Shown: one piece after another, positions 24,350-37,928 of the stretch
Layout of the letters: each line of letters begins with the position of its first letter
How positions within the stretch are numbered: the stretch's first letter is position 1
Assembly: GCA_029378245.1 (NCBI GenBank)
Contig: JARKIF010000033.1
Span: forward strand, 124,001-188,000
Direction: 5' to 3'
Length of the DNA stretch: 64,000 nucleotides
Source of the DNA: Roridomyces roridus
Taxonomy: Eukaryota; Basidiomycota; Agaricomycetes; Agaricales; Mycenaceae
Translations under genes and position numbers: made by a program
Notes under the pieces: model-generated
The model's input: the letters and a program-made list of their open reading frames with translations, nothing else
Database searches by the model: none
Told to the model about the DNA's origin: nothing

Positions 24350-25113
24350 TGTTCGATCGAAAGCTAGAGCGAACTGAGGAGTCGAGGCAGAGGTGGCTAG
24401 CTTTTATACCCCTCGAAGAACATTCTTATCCCAATTGAGCTCCGCGGGGTACCTTGAGCTGAATGAATCACAGACTCGTAGAATCCATCCTTCTTCGCGA
24501 TGTAATCCACATGGATTCACAGAACTCCACAGTGCTCAGCATCAAGCATTCATTTGCTCACGCAAATTACCGTCCAGACCCTATATTATGAGTAGTCCTT
24601 ATGTATTCAGAGGGAGGAAGAGCACCTGAATTTCGGCAAAGCGGTGTTTCAACGGTCGATTGCGTGGATTGAAGCCTACCGGTGAATAAAGGCACGCACG
24701 TTCATGTGCTTCCTCTGCTCATCACATTGAAGGCGAGAGCGCCAAGAGTGTGCGTTTGGGCTGGCTGTACGGAGTTGCCTACCCGCAGGAGAAAACGAAG
24801 AGAAACTGCGAGCCTGGCAAGGTGGAGGTGGACAACATTGACGGCGGTAAGGGCAAGAATAAGGCGAAGAGCAACGGCATGGAGGAGATATCGCTTCGAA
24901 CCATACGTACCGGTATGTTCGAGACTTTTAATTCGCGGCTGGGGTAAACTTGAGAGAGAGAAGTAGGGATACTTTATAGGACTTTCGAATTCTTCTCGGA
25001 AGCAAATGCCGGTGCGGTATTTCTTGTCATTGTCGTCTTGGATGTTACTCGTATAACCCTGTACATATTTGAATATCTAAATCTCTGCACACATATCATC
25101 CTTCCTCTGCCTC
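24350..25113. other. Intergenic; possible C-terminal exon not assigned
   Basis: This is the 5' flank of SSP paralog 3 and the 3' flank of NLR B. A plus-strand frame at 24750-24947 (GWLYGVAYPQEKTKRNCEPG...) is tidy but has no partner exon or known domain, so it is not called a gene. Confidence 0.35.
24401..24408 (-). promoter_or_regulatory. TATA box for SSP paralog 3
   Basis: TATAAAAG on the minus strand lies 52 bp before the ATG at 24349. Confidence 0.55.
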
Positions 25114-28100
25114 TCAAATGGTCCCAGCAGTACATTTCTCCCAATCGGTGCCCTCGACGAAGCGGCTGAGATCCAATTTTGTTTGTCTTTTGAGACCAAG
25201 CAGGAGCGAATTCCGCGGGTAGTAAAGCCCACTACTGAGCCAAGGCGGAACCCAAAACTTGAGTTGCCCGGCAGGACCTGTGATCCATCCATCCAAAATG
25301 AGTGGGGAATCTCCCAGGGGACTTTCAACGGCGGGGGTCATCTTTAAACAAGTCAACCACACGGAATATCGGATGAAATGAACTTCGTACCTCCCATATT
25401 CTGATTATTCCATCCATGGAGGCAGAAGCGAGCTGTGATCCGTGGCCAGTCGGACAGAATTGAACCGAGGTTATCAAACTTGTGTGGCCATAAAGCTGGT
25501 CCCGCCAGTAATTGTCAATACCCCAAACGCGCACTGTATTGTCCGCAGACCCCGACGCGACTCGAGTATTATCACTCGGTGGTGAAAAGGAGAGGGAACT
25601 AACCAGGTTTGAATGCCCTGAGAATGGGAATCCAATAGGTCGGCCGGTTGTGGCATTCCAAACAGCCACTTTGTTTTCCCCAGCGTTCGAGGTAAATTGC
25701 GAGCCGTCCGAACTGAAAGCAATGGAACACCCGGGAGAGTTTCCCGGAATCTGGAAGAGTACAGTGCCGTTTTGGGAGTCCCACATCCGAATGATACCAT
25801 CACTGGAGCAAGACACGATTCTGTCACTGTTATTGGGCTGAAAACGAACATCCCTGACTTCAACATCGGGAATTTTGTGCGGTCCAGCAGCGAGAGCGCC
25901 CGTGCCAGCGTCCCAAATTCGGATTGTACCATCGTTTGACCCACTGACAATGCGTGCCCCCTCGGGCTGGGAATAATTGACGGAATTCACATCACTCTGA
26001 TGCCCCGTAAGTGGTCCCAACACAAGTTTCCCGTCACTTGCATCCCAGACGCAGACAGTCTGAGACTCCGACCCTGTGGCAATTTGCGCAGAGTCGGGTG
26101 AAAAACAGACGTGATCGATCTCCCCGGAATGCGCTTGGATTGGTCCCCAGACAAGTTTGCCAGACCGGACATCCCAGAGATACAGGATTCCCTGCGTGGA
26201 GCCGGAGACGATCCAGTCCCCATTTGATGACCATGAGATGGAGTTGATTTGATTCTGGTCATCTTGAACCATGGCTGCGACAGGGGTCAATGTCTTGAAG
26301 TCCCAAACACGCAGTGTCATATCCATGGATCCACTAGCAAGAAAGCGGCCATCTGCTGAGAGTGAGATTGAGTTCACACCTGCACTCTGCCCTAACAGCG
26401 GCTCGCCAGCGGGGGCGCCGGTGCGTGCATTCCATACGCGGACGGTTCGATCCGAAGACGAAGAGGCAATGCATCCGTCATCGCCAAATGCAAAACGCAC
26501 ACATTCAACATGATCTCCATGTCCACAAAATGGCTCCGCAGCTGATTTCCCCGTGTGCCCATCCCACACGCGAACAGTGCAATCCCAGGAACTTGAGGCA
26601 AAGAGCATGCACGAGCTCGAGAAAGACACAGAAGTAACCGGTCCTCTATGCGCCTCGATGGGCCCAGCCATGAGGGCTCCAGTTTCCGCGTCCCAAATGT
26701 GCAGACTGCCATCGTCGCATCCAGAGACAACACGGTACGGCGCCTTGGATGAAACATCCACTGCACGTACGATATCCGGATGCATGAGTGGACCGACAAG
26801 GAGTTCCGCCGTGATCGCGTCCCAAATTCGCACTGACCCATCAACCGAGGCCGAGACCACTTTCGAGGCGTCATGGGAAAAACAGACTGAACAAACACCT
26901 TCGCTATGGCCTCGGAAAGGACTTGCCATCGGCTTTCCAGTCGCAGCGGCCCACACCCAAATACTGCCGTCTAGAGAGCCGGAGACGATCCATTTATCAT
27001 TGAACGAATAACACACTGACATGACTGCTAAAGTGTGTTGTCGGAATGGTGGAGCGGCAAGAAGACCCGTGGCCACGTCCCACACACGCAGAGCGCCATC
27101 GAAAGAGCCATATGCGATTCGAGACCCGTCTGAGGACATGTGGACAGACATGATCATAGTGGGGACATCTTGGAGCAGTTCGTTCACACTCGGCCAATCG
27201 TCGTCAGCTGGTCTCGGGAATTGCAAAGTTCCTGGGTACGCTTTGGCATACTGTTGTGCTACAGGTGACCGCGCGGGCGTAAATGGGAGGGCTGAGAGGT
27301 AGACGTGCGGAGTGGATGTCATGACAGGTGCGAAGGCAGTCACGAACTTGACAGCATCTGTGACGAAAGCCTCAAGTTCGGATCGATTTCTGTCGAGCTG
27401 TGAACGGGTCAGCAACACTATGAATAATTCCAGGAAGAACAGACTTTGACATATTTGAGTGCGGCTTCCAGGGCCACCCTTGCGTGGTGAATGCCTCCAA
27501 ACAAACCGAGAACCTCGAGCCAGTACAGGAATTGGCGGTGAAAGAAATCCTGGAGGCTTCCAAGAACGACTGAGTCAAATTGTACCTCCCGTAGGTGTTC
27601 AAACACAAAACACGCCGAGTATTGTAGCTGTGGGGATATGAGGCTGTTGAGTCTCTCCGCTAGACCATGCACCCGAAAATTCTCCAGATTCGAATCCTCC
27701 AGTTGGCCGATATTAAACCGGAGCTCGGAGTGGAGGACTCTGAAACACGCCGTCGAGAGTGTGTGGTGTGCGACGGTCGCGTTCAGAGCCCACGGCATCC
27801 CGACTGTACGTTTCGGATCGACAAGATAGTCTATAAACGATGTGTGCAGGGCTCGGACGATCTGCCCGCGCTTCCAATACAGAACACAGCCCAGGTTGTC
27901 GAGGACCTCGGAGGACTGCTGCTGGAGGAGTTTTTCAATAGTGTTGTCCGTCATCGGCACCTTTCCAAAAACGAGGCACGTCAGAACGTTCCGGGCGTCC
28001 TGTGCAAACGATGTGTCGTCCCACGGAGCGGAACCCCGCAGTGCAACACTGTACAGCTCATCGAGGTTGAATCCGTCTTGTTTACGGCTGAGCAAATCAT

Positions 28101-30303
28101 CCAGCCGCTGCTGTGGATGATAATGAGCAATAAATCTGGTGGCCGTGGATGCCCAAATGAACAAGTTCCCAGACAGGCAAACCAGCTCCTGGATACTGAC
28201 CTCGCCCGGCCATGCTGCATCCAAGTTCTTCTGTTCTCGAATCTGTGCCATCTGATGTTGGAAAAAGACCTTGATGTCGGCATCCCCGGAGAAATTCCCG
28301 GGATCGAGGCTGATTTCTTCGAAACGAGTTTTGAACCGCCCGACAATATCGGACTCCCGGCGGCTGGTAATCAAGAAACGGAACACGCGGGGGAGCTTGG
28401 GGAATTCATCGGCAAGCAAGGAGAGCAAAGGACCATGAGAATCCGCGTTCCCACATTCATCGAGGGCGTCGAGGAGGATGAGTATGGGGCCATCCATATA
28501 CTGCTCTACAGATTGCAGAGGAGCGAGCAGCAGTGCGGCGAATTGGGTACGAATCGGCGCATTGACGATGCCAGCATCACGATTGATCGCCGCTGTGATG
28601 GCCGCCGCAAAGCGCGCGTCAAAGAGACCGAGAGAGTACGCGAGGGTGCGGACGACGGCACCAGGATCGCCGTGCACCAAATCCCCTCGTTGGAAGAAGA
28701 GGAACGCGCCAAGACGCTGAAGCGCTCGGAAGCGTTCTGAAATGGTTGTGGATATGGTGCTTTTGCCGCAGCCGGCTACTCCAGATAGCCAAAGCACGTT
28801 CCCAGAGGTCGACGGCAGCGTGATCCAGTCTGTGATTTCATCAAGTAGCTTCTGTCGCGTCCCGAGGAGGCAGGTGGTGCGCAGACCGGCGTTCATGTCG
28901 TTCGGGTTGAGATGTTTGAGCGTCTCGGATTGCTCTATTGACTTGTTGACTGTCTGAAGTAGTTTGGAGCGCAGCAACGTACCAAGCCCTTCAAGTTTGT
29001 CCATAATCTTGGTGGACATGAACAATGACTGAACCGTAAGACCACCCTCGAAGGCCTCTTTCAACTTGAGCAGAGTGTCGCAAAGACCATCAATTCTTTG
29101 TCGTTTAGTGTCCCAAATCCCCTCGACCGCATGCACTACGCAAGATGAGTGTTGGATATTCGTGGAAGAGAAAGAAACTGACCGCCGAATCCATGCCGGG
29201 TGTATTCCTGGATAAATAATGCACATTCCATAGTCTGTTTGACGATGGCAGACGTCTGTTGCTCGAGGCTCTTGATTTTCTGAGGGAGGAAATCGAGGTC
29301 CTTCACGAAGGAATACACTTCATCCATCGTTTGCGCGAGCGTGGTGAGTTTGTCGTCTGTCTCTTTCTGCTTTTTAAAAACCTAAGAATTAGGTCAGCAG
29401 AAATAATTGCCAGAGAAACAAGCCGGCACGGACTTGATACACAGAAGTGAGGATCTTCCGGGCTACATTTGCGTATGGATGGATCTGCGAATAAGATGAA
29501 CCAAGCTGTTGTCACGAGTGAGAGTCATACCGTGGCAAGCTGGTCTCCAAGTTTGATGACAATGTCGAGCTTGGAAGTGACCGATTCCAATGCCGACGCG
29601 AGATCATTTGCAGCCGGCAGCAGGGTTGCGACGGCCGAGACCTTCCCCGTGATCTTATGATTCTTATCCGGCGCCTCGAGTAGTTCTGAAGCCATCCCTG
29701 CCGGCCCGACGGTCGGCGTATCCTTCTTTGCCGTTTCGATGGCCAACGCAGCGACTTGGTTGATATCTTGTACCAGCTGGACCGAGATCGTCCCCGAAAT
29801 CTTGTTCGCAGCTCCGCCCATGAGCGGGAGTTGTTCAACTAAAAAATCTGTTCGTAGGCAATCCCGGGTTGATGAACGCAAACGCAGGGGACGCACCATT
29901 TTCCGAGTTCGCGTGTGCAGCCAGAGCGAGTATATCCACCGTTGCTATCCCCGGACACTTATCCGAGGAGAACGGATTAGACGAATCGTGAAACACGCGT
30001 AACGAAATCCCGGAGCCCCAATCGGCTGCCCTGTACTCATCTCAGAGGCATGGTACATGGGAGGTGGAAGACTCACAGATTGAATATGTGCTCCCATTTG
30101 GGCTCGAGACTCTTCTCAATTGTGCGCGTCCGCTTCACTTCCTTCCCATCTCGATACAAGGCGGCATAGAGATTCGGCTTCTTGCCACGCAAGGGGCCAG
30201 GCTTCCATGAGATTCCGCTCACGGATAGCACTGCAAAGATGAGGAATCAGAATGCATGGGCAGTCGCTTTCGTACCTATGAGTGAGCTCTCGGTGGTGGA
30301 CAT
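25114..30303 (-). CDS. NLR B: C2-NACHT-WD40 STAND receptor
   Basis: The ten exons are complement(25114..25341, 25391..27397, 27445..28934, 28983..29135, 29183..29381, 29434..29484, 29531..29838, 29897..30030, 30077..30230, 30276..30303), 1583 aa. Exon sizes equal those of NLR A except exons 1, 4 and 9 (+3, +9, -12 nt), and all introns are at the same places. P-loop GVAGCGKST (about 394-402) and Walker B ILILLDALDE are intact. There are 14 WD repeats; differences from NLR A cluster in the blades (for example GSLDGSIWVWAA against GSADGNIWVWDA) while the NACHT part is nearly unchanged. A TATA-like box lies about 50 bp upstream. No TM or X gene directly abuts it. Confidence 0.85.
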
Positions 30304-30744
30304 GGAGAGTGGTGGGGATGCGCGTCTTCATCTTGCCTCGGCGCGCGCTACTTATAAAGCTTCGATACCCGTGGAATGTGCCCCGATGGTGCCTGTCATA
30401 CAATTATAACAAGCACCGACCGACAGCAAGCTGACAGGTCAGCGTCTAAGTAGCAGCATTGCTGTGGTCAATGGTGTGGATTTCCAACGAGAGGAGCCCT
30501 CACATTAGATCTTAAAACAACCCAAGCCGGCCAAGACTGGAGCTGGAGACCGACGGAGGGGACGAAACTTGAGTTTTGAAAGTCTGAATGCGACGACATC
30601 CGTCAGTCATTCCTCCTGTCATACAGATTGTCATGATTAGGCGCACGAGTTGCAGGATGGTGAATTGAAAGGTTTTTGGGTCGATATCGGATAGCCAACG
30701 CACCCCCAGTTCCTGTCTCAGTCTGTCGCACCGCCGGCGAGTGG
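30304..30744. other. Spacer between NLR B and the NLR scrap
   Basis: This stretch holds the NLR B promoter side and sequence without a supported gene. Confidence 0.4.
30351..30359 (-). promoter_or_regulatory. TATA-like box for NLR B
   Basis: CTTTATAAG on the minus strand lies about 50 bp before the ATG at 30303. Confidence 0.45.
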
Positions 30745-31093
30745 TGCAACTAAATATTGTGTTCGTAAACAATCCCGGGTCAATAAAAGGGCATGCACCA
30801 ATTTCCGGGGTCGCGCGTACAGCCAGAGAGGGTATATCTACCGCGCGTAACGAAATCTGGGGGCCCAATTGGCGGTCCTGGATTAATCTCAAACGCATGC
30901 TAGATGCATGGGAAGCGGAAGACTCCGCGTCCGCTGCTCTTCCCATCTCGACACAGCGCCACGTAGAGCTACTTCCCGTGCAATGGGACGGAATTCCACG
31001 GGACGCTGCTCACGGATAGTACTATGAAATTGATGAGATCAAAAAAAATGCGCGCAGTGGCTTGGATACCAATAAGTGAGCTGCCAGGGACAT
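30745..31093 (-). pseudogene. 5' fragment of a fourth NLR (C2 exons)
   Basis: On the minus strand a start codon at 31093 opens MSLAAHLL before a GTATCC donor, like exon 1 of the intact receptors. Degraded matches to exon 2 (GAATTCCGTCCCATTGCACG region) and exon 3, and to the start of exon 4 near 30745, follow in order. The helical, NACHT and WD parts are missing. A decayed TM gene begins 265 bp away in head-to-head orientation, as at NLR A. Confidence 0.6.
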
Positions 31094-31357
31094 TGGGTGC
31101 GGCGTGCCTTGTTCAAAAGGTCTCTGGTCGATGATGTCGTTGTCTGTGAGATGCCCTTGTGCACGGTCCGAGACCTGCAGCTGGAGGTCGTAGGAAGAGA
31201 CCATGAGATGGGACGAATGCCGTCTACGTTAGTTTGACGTTAGTTCACGTCTGTTCTTGGCGGCAAGTCGACATGGGAGAAGCGGATCAAGAGGCGAGAT
31301 CAAGTTGATCCAATCGAGCCGAGAAGAAATCACGTAAGCCTTCTCTTTGTCACGACC

Positions 31358-31940
31358 ATGGCGCCCAGGCCTACATACATCGACATCTTCTGCTACTTCG
31401 CGCTCGTTCCTCCTACCTTCACCGTCCTCGCACGCGGCGCAAATACTACACCGATGTCGCCTACGCACTCGATTGGGCTGCCGAGCGCGGCCTCGAGACA
31501 TCTGTCGCGCTGGCACTCCTCTCGGCCGTCGGGTCTTCAATATGGATTATCCAAGCCGGGTTACGCGTCTGACGATAGCCCCGAGTCTGCTTCGTCGCCC
31601 AAAAAGCCGAAAAAAATATAAGAAGAACGGTAGCAAAGCAGCTACCCCCACCACAACGTCCGACTCCTCCTCGTCGACGCTCCTCGCGTTCCTCACCCTC
31701 AAGAGCACGCCCATCGTCACCGCTGCTCTCCTTCCGCGGCGGGATCGACGACTCGAGCATGATAGACCTGGCGCTCCTTCCGACGACGAATGAGCTTTTC
31801 CCGGCAGGCTGCAGATCCTCTTCGTCCTCGCCTCCTGCACCCTCGCCCTCATCACATTCAGCACCGCTGCGTCGACTATGGCTGGTGCCCTTGGCCCGTC
31901 GACGGACCCCAGCGACGGACCCCTGGCCACCGAGGACCAG
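31358..31940 (+). pseudogene. Decayed copy of the TM gene (copy 2)
   Basis: It starts MAPRPTYIDIFCYF, clearly the same protein as the gene at 11794, then shifts frame after FTVLARGA. Later pieces (TLLAFLTL, TPIVTA, STMAGALGPSTDPSDGPLATED) appear in other frames. At about 31940 the sequence passes directly into the middle of gene X, so the last residues of TM and the first third of X are missing. Confidence 0.75.
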
Positions 31941-34110
31941 GATGGGGTGGCTCACCTCTTAGCCCGTGCGCTGCCTCTCCTGTGGCGATGGAGGACAAGA
32001 CGTCGAGATGCCGATGGGTATGTCCATGTCCTGCAGCTGCGTGGAGAGACAGACGACGGGCGCTGATTGCTCCCCTGGTGCAGCGCTGCCTCCTCCGCTG
32101 CAAATTGATACGACTGCCGAGTCTACGGCTCCTTGCGAGTCGAGTCCGACCTCGAGCCCAAAGATACCACCAACTCGAGATCAACGGATGCGCACGCGCT
32201 CGCTGTCCCCGGACGATTTGGCGCCCTCGCCATTCGCTCCACCGATAGCATTGCCGTCGTTGGCGACATCTGCGCCAGCATCGACATCGTTCCCGCCACC
32301 AGCGCCGGATTCCCCACCGGCTTTCTCACCGTCAGCATCACCTCCTGCTCCACCACCACCCGCTCTTCCCCTCCCTCCTCCCTCCGTACCCATGCCCATG
32401 TCGCCACCCAACGAGAACGCCAACGCCCTCCTTCCCATGGACGTCGACATGAGCATGAGCACGCTGGGTATCGAGCAGATGCAGATGCAGATGCAGACTG
32501 CGCCTGGTCCCGTCGTATCTCCCGACTGACCTCTTCCGCACGCTTGGCAGCATCAGCATCAGCAGGGTTATCCGGATAACGCGGATGTCTGGTATGCCGA
32601 ATGACAAACGCATACGCGTGCGGTCGAGTGGGCTGCGCTGCTTGAGCGGCGTCGGTGTGCGGGGGAGAGGGCGATGGCTGATGAGGAGTTTTCGGCATCG
32701 ACGTCTTCTTCTTCGCACTTGCCTCCGACTCGCGAGCTACCTGCGTTAGGTGGATTTGAGGAGCCTGTATACGAGGAGCGGGTGGTGCGCAGTCCTGGGA
32801 GTCCACTTCGCAGGCGTGCTGATGAGGAGGAGGAGCAGCATAACGCGGATGTCGATGTCATTGTCGAGGATGCTGGGTCGATAACCCTCCTCCCGGCACC
32901 CGTGTATGATTCGCAGCAGCAGCAGCAGGCATCCGAGGGGGACGTTGCCATGGGGATGACTGGCAATGGCAGCGTCAATTTGGGCTCGCCGGATCCAGCT
33001 GCGTCGAGAGGAGGGCCGGGGCCGAGTGCGGGGTGGGGATTGTGGAAGATTGCGTGTCGGATGAGGGTTTGGGAAGTGTGAGTCTCCTCTTTTTTCGTTT
33101 TTATTGAGATCAGATGAGATGCTGACCAAGATGGATTTGATTATAGACGGAATCGATATCCGCCTGGTCTCATACGCGCGCTCGTCGCTCAAGAGGCGGA
33201 TGATTATTTTGCTGCGAGGGGGATTCCGCACCCGGATGCGTCGTTGTTTATGGAGGAAGAGTATTATGATTGGGAGCTTGATAGTGAGGGGGAGGGAGAT
33301 TTGGATGGGGAGGGGGAGGACGATGCGGATGCGGATGCGGATGGAGACGTGGATGGAGATGCTGATTCATTTGCGCTGCACCAGCCCCAGACCCCGCCTG
33401 ACTCAGGGATGACCATTGGAATGGGGGGAGTGCAGTCGTCGTTTTACGCTACCCCTGCGTTTCCGCCGCCACCGCTCGCTACCGTGCGGGTACCGATGCT
33501 GAGGCATTTGTTTACGGATATTGCGATTGAGCCACCGGTATTGGGGAGTGGACGGGGGACGCCTGTGGATCGGGGGCGGTGGGCTTGTTGGGGTGGGAGG
33601 CAGATGATGATGGCTATGGAGGGATTGGGGCCGGCGATCGGGACTGGGAGGTTGGAGAGTAGGGTGCCGCAGTACCTCGGCATGGGGCGTGAGGCGTATG
33701 GAGATGGGCCAGCCGAGGTTTCGACGACGCCCACGCCCATGCCCATGCCTGTTGAGGAACAGCAGCAGCAGCAGATGGGTATGCCGTTCCAGCCGGATGA
33801 GGCTGTCTGGCAGCAGTTTTTGCAGAGCGTCGGTGTCGAGGGCGGTGTGCCCCCGGCTGCTGTTGATGCCATGGACGTGGACACTGCTGCTGCTACCCAA
33901 GACGACCACGCGCAAGGGACGAGTGGGGGTGTCGCTCTCGGTCTCGGTCATTCTCCTCCTGCAGAGTGCCTCCTCCCCGCCCGATATGGGTGTCCTGATG
34001 GGCCCGTCTGTGGAAGCGATGAATCGTTGGCGCGGCAAGATGAGCAGGGTCTAGATAGGATGTATTTTGAGAGTGGGAGTTTGAGACGGACGACGAGTGG
34101 GTTGGGGTGA
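31941..34110 (+). pseudogene. Decayed copy of gene X (copy 2)
   Basis: The copy begins inside exon 3 of X (SPLSPCAASPVAME), has a deletion right after, and then follows X closely. In-frame stops stand at 32527-32529 (a Trp codon in the parent) and 32602-32604 (an Arg codon in the parent). The splice site after RMRVWEV and the last exon (MEEEYYDWELDSEGEG... to 34110) are open. The polyQ tract is five residues here against 13 in the parent. The copy is convergent with NLR C, as X is with NLR A. Confidence 0.8.
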
Positions 34111-36101
34111 CGACGACGATTATGCAGCGCTCGAGGGCAGGAGCGGCCGATTGTTCGTTACTCCAGTCTCTCTTTGAATGGAGATGTATCATTTCCGTCT
34201 TTTGGGACTGTCGGAAGGAGTAGCAGTATGAGTATGTAGGAGAGGATTCCGACGCGAGGGTGTTGGCATGTACATATATCGGGATAGTTAATGCTGTATA
34301 TCGAGACCGAAATAATTATATTCAGCGGCAGCAGGCTCAGCGAACTCGAAAGTTCCACGCGCATTTGCTCGGGGCAGCCAACTCCTCCTCAGTAATGTAC
34401 ATATTGTCCTTCCTCTCCCGCTCAAATAGTCCCAGCAGCACATTTCTCCCAATCGGTCCCCTCGACAAAGCGGCTGAGATCCAATTTTGTTTGTCTTTTG
34501 AGACTAAGCAGGAGGGAATTCCGCGGGTAGTAAAGCCCGCTACTGAGCCAAGGCGGAACCCAGAATTTGAGTTCGCCCGCAGAGCCCACGACCCAGCCAT
34601 CACGTGTGAGTGGGGAATCTCCCATGGGACTTTCAACGGCAGGAGTCATCTTCGAACAAGTCAGCCACACGAAATATCAGATGAAATGGACTTTGTACCT
34701 CCCATATTCTGATTGTTCCCTCCAACGAGCCAGAAGCAAGCTGGGATCCAGTAGGAGAAAATTGGATCGAGGTGACAAGATTGGTGTGTCCATATAACTC
34801 GAGTCGATCCAGCTGATCATGGATGTCCCAAACGCGTACTGTTTTGTCAAAAGAACCTGACGCGATTCGGGAGTTATCACTGGTCGGCAGGAAACAAACC
34901 GAGCTAACTAGGGTGGAGTGCCCTGAAAGTGGGTATCCGACAGGTTGGCCGGATGTGGCATCCCAGACACCCAATGTGTCTCCCCGAGCACCGGTCGAGG
35001 TAAAGTACGAGCCGTCCGGACTGAAAGCAATGGAAAACCCAGGAGAGTTGCCTGGAATGTCGAAGAGTACGGTGCCGTTGTGGGAGTCCCACATCCGAAT
35101 GATACCATCCTCGGAGCAAGACACCATTCTGTCACTATTGTTGGGTTGAAAATGAACATCCCTGACTTGAGCTTCAGGAATTTTGTACGGTCCAGCGACG
35201 AGGTCCCCCGTGCCCGCATCCCAAACTCGGATTGTGCCGTCATCGGACCCACTGACGATGCGCGCCCCGTCAGGCCTAGAATAATCGACGGATCTCACTC
35301 TATCCTGGTGCCCTGTGAGTGGCCCCAGCACAAGTTTCCCGTCACTTGCATCCCAGATGCAGACAGTCTGATCATCTGACCCTGTGGCAATTTGCGCAGA
35401 ATTAGGGGAAAAACAGACGTGATTGATGTGTATTGTGTGCCCTTGGGTCGGGCCCCACATAAGTTCGCCCGACCGGGCATCCCAGAGATACAGAGTTCCC
35501 TGCGTAGAGCCGGACACAATCCAGTCTCCATTTGATGACCATGAGATAGAGGCGATTTGATTCTGATCATCTTGAACCATGGCTGCAACAGTGGTCAATT
35601 TCGGATAGTCCCAGACATGCAGCGTCCCATCTATTGATCCACTCGCAAGGGAACGGCCATCTGCTGAGAATGAAATCGAGTTCACAGTTTGGCTATGTTC
35701 CAAGAGTGGCTCGCTGGTAGGGGCGCCCGTGCGTGCATTCCAAAGGCGGACGGTTCGATCCGAAGACGATGAGGCGATGCATCCGTCATCGCCAGGTACA
35801 AAACAGACACATTCAACTTCATCTTCATGTCCGCGAAATGGCTCCCCGGCTGATTTCCCTGTGTGCCTGTCCCAAACACGAACAGTGTGATCCAAAGAGC
35901 CTGAGGCGAGGAGCATGCCCGAACTCGAGAAAGACACAGAAGTAACACCCCTGCTGTGTGCGTTGATGGGCCCAACGATGAGGGTTCCGGTCTCCGCGTC
36001 CCAAATGCGCAGACTGCCGTCATGACATCCGGAGACGACACGGTACGGTGCCTTGAATGAAATATCCACCGTGCGTACAACATTGGGATGCATGAGTGGA
36101 C

Positions 36102-36875
36102 TAGTGTTGCCGCGGTCCGGTCTTGTTCGGTTCGGGGCTGATTTTTTCGAACCCCGAACCGCACCGGCGGTTCGGTCCGCCCAAATTGTTGAACCCCGCA
36201 CCGCACCTGGGGTTCGGTCCGCCAGAGGTTCGGTGTGGGGTTCGAACAGGTTCACCGAGGTTCGAACCTCAATTTTTCCCCGCACTTGGAAGTCATATAA
36301 AATAACTGCAGACCTCTGATATGAACCCATGTGTAATGTAATGTGAGTAGAGCAGTGGCGAGCTGCCATACACCAGCAGCTGTGCCGTGTTGCAGCCACC
36401 CACCACATGTGATGGTGTCCGCAATAGCATACAGATAGCCCGTGATGATGGACTCTCTTCCAGCCAGGTATAGATTTGATTTGAACCAACCCAAGCAGAC
36501 GGCCACTTTTGTTGCCGACATCAAGATGGTAACTCAGATAATGGTTTGCCGATGCTGCCGAGCCCACAATCAAGAGATTTTGGTGCTGATCATCAATGTC
36601 AAGCAGCGGCTGATGGGAATGATGATGCCGGGAATCATTGGTGACTACTACCCGAATGATCAAAACGGGGATTTTGATTGATTTTGGTTATCTGAAGCCA
36701 ATTCAGGAGAGGTTCGAACAGGTTCGCACCGGTGCAAAATTTTCAGATGCTCTGAACCTCGAACCGCACCTCAGGTTCGGTGCGGTTCCACCGCCACCCG
36801 CCGGACCGCACCTTGGGTCCGGTTCGGGGTTCGCACATGTTCGGATCGGTTCTGAACCGAACATCGGCATCACTA
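36102..36875. mobile_element. hAT-like non-autonomous element inside NLR C
   Basis: The element is 774 bp. Its ends are TAGTGTTGCCG and the inverted CGGCATCACTA (10 of 11 matching). It is flanked by perfect 8-bp target duplications GAGTGGAC (36094-36101 and 36876-36883), the hallmark of hAT transposons. The subterminal parts are packed with GGTTCGGTGCGGTTC-type repeats. No transposase is encoded. Confidence 0.88.
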
Positions 36876-37841
36876 GAGTGGACCGACGAGGAGTTCAGTC
36901 GTAGTAACATCCCAAATGCGCACCGACCCATCGGCCGAGGCCGAGATCACCTTCGAGGCATCATGTGAAAAACAGACCGACGAAACTACGCCGGTGTGGC
37001 CGCTCAATGGACCTGCCCTCGGCTCCCCGGTGGCAGCATCCCACACCCAAATGTTGCCGTCTGCAGAGCCGGAGACGATTTGTTCGTCATCAAAGGAATA
37101 ACAAACTGACATGACTTTTGCAGTGTGCCGTCGGGATGGGTGAGCAACAAGCAGCCCCGTGGTCACGTCCCACACACGCACAGCACCATCATAAGATCCG
37201 TACGCGATTCTAGACCCGTCTGAGGACATGTGGACAGAGTAGATCGGTGTGGGATCATCCTGGAGCAGTTTGTCCATGCTAGGCCAATCATCGTCAATTG
37301 GTCTCTGGTATTGCAAAGTCCCCGGATAAGCTTTAGCATACTGTTGAGCTACAAGCGACTGTGTGGGTGCAAATGGGAGGGCTGAGAGGTAGATGTGCGG
37401 AGTAGACCGCATAGCAGGAGCAAATGCAGTCACGAACTTGACAGCATCTGCGACAAAAGCCTCAAGTTTGGCTTGATTTTTGTCGAGCTGAAAACGGATA
37501 AGCGATGCGGTGAATAATTCCAGCAAGAACACACTTTGATATATCTGAGTGCAGCTTCCAGGGCCACCCTGGCCTGGTGAATGCCTCCGAGCAAACTGAG
37601 AACCTCAAGCCAGTACAGGAATTGACGGCGAACGAAATCATGCAGGCTTTGAAGAACAACCGAGTCGGATCGTGTCTCCCGCAGGTGGTCAAACACAAAA
37701 CGTGCCAAGTATTGTAGTTGTGGGGATATGAGAGTGTTGAGTCTCTCAGCCAGATCAGACACCTGAGAATTCTCCAGATGTGAATCCTCCAGTTTACAGA
37801 TATTAAACCGGAGCTCGGAGTGGAGGACTCTCAGGCACGCC

Positions 37842-37928
37842 GTCGAGAGCGTGCGCTGTGCGACGGCCGCGTCGAGAGCGTGCGCTGTGCGACGGCCGCG
37901 TCGAGAGCGTGCGCTGTGCGACGGCCGC
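37842..37928. repeat. Three perfect 29-bp tandem units in NLR C
   Basis: Three identical 29-bp units lie at 37842-37870, 37871-37899 and 37900-37928. NLR A and NLR B each have one unit at the same site. The gain of 58 bp shifts the reading frame. Confidence 0.95.
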
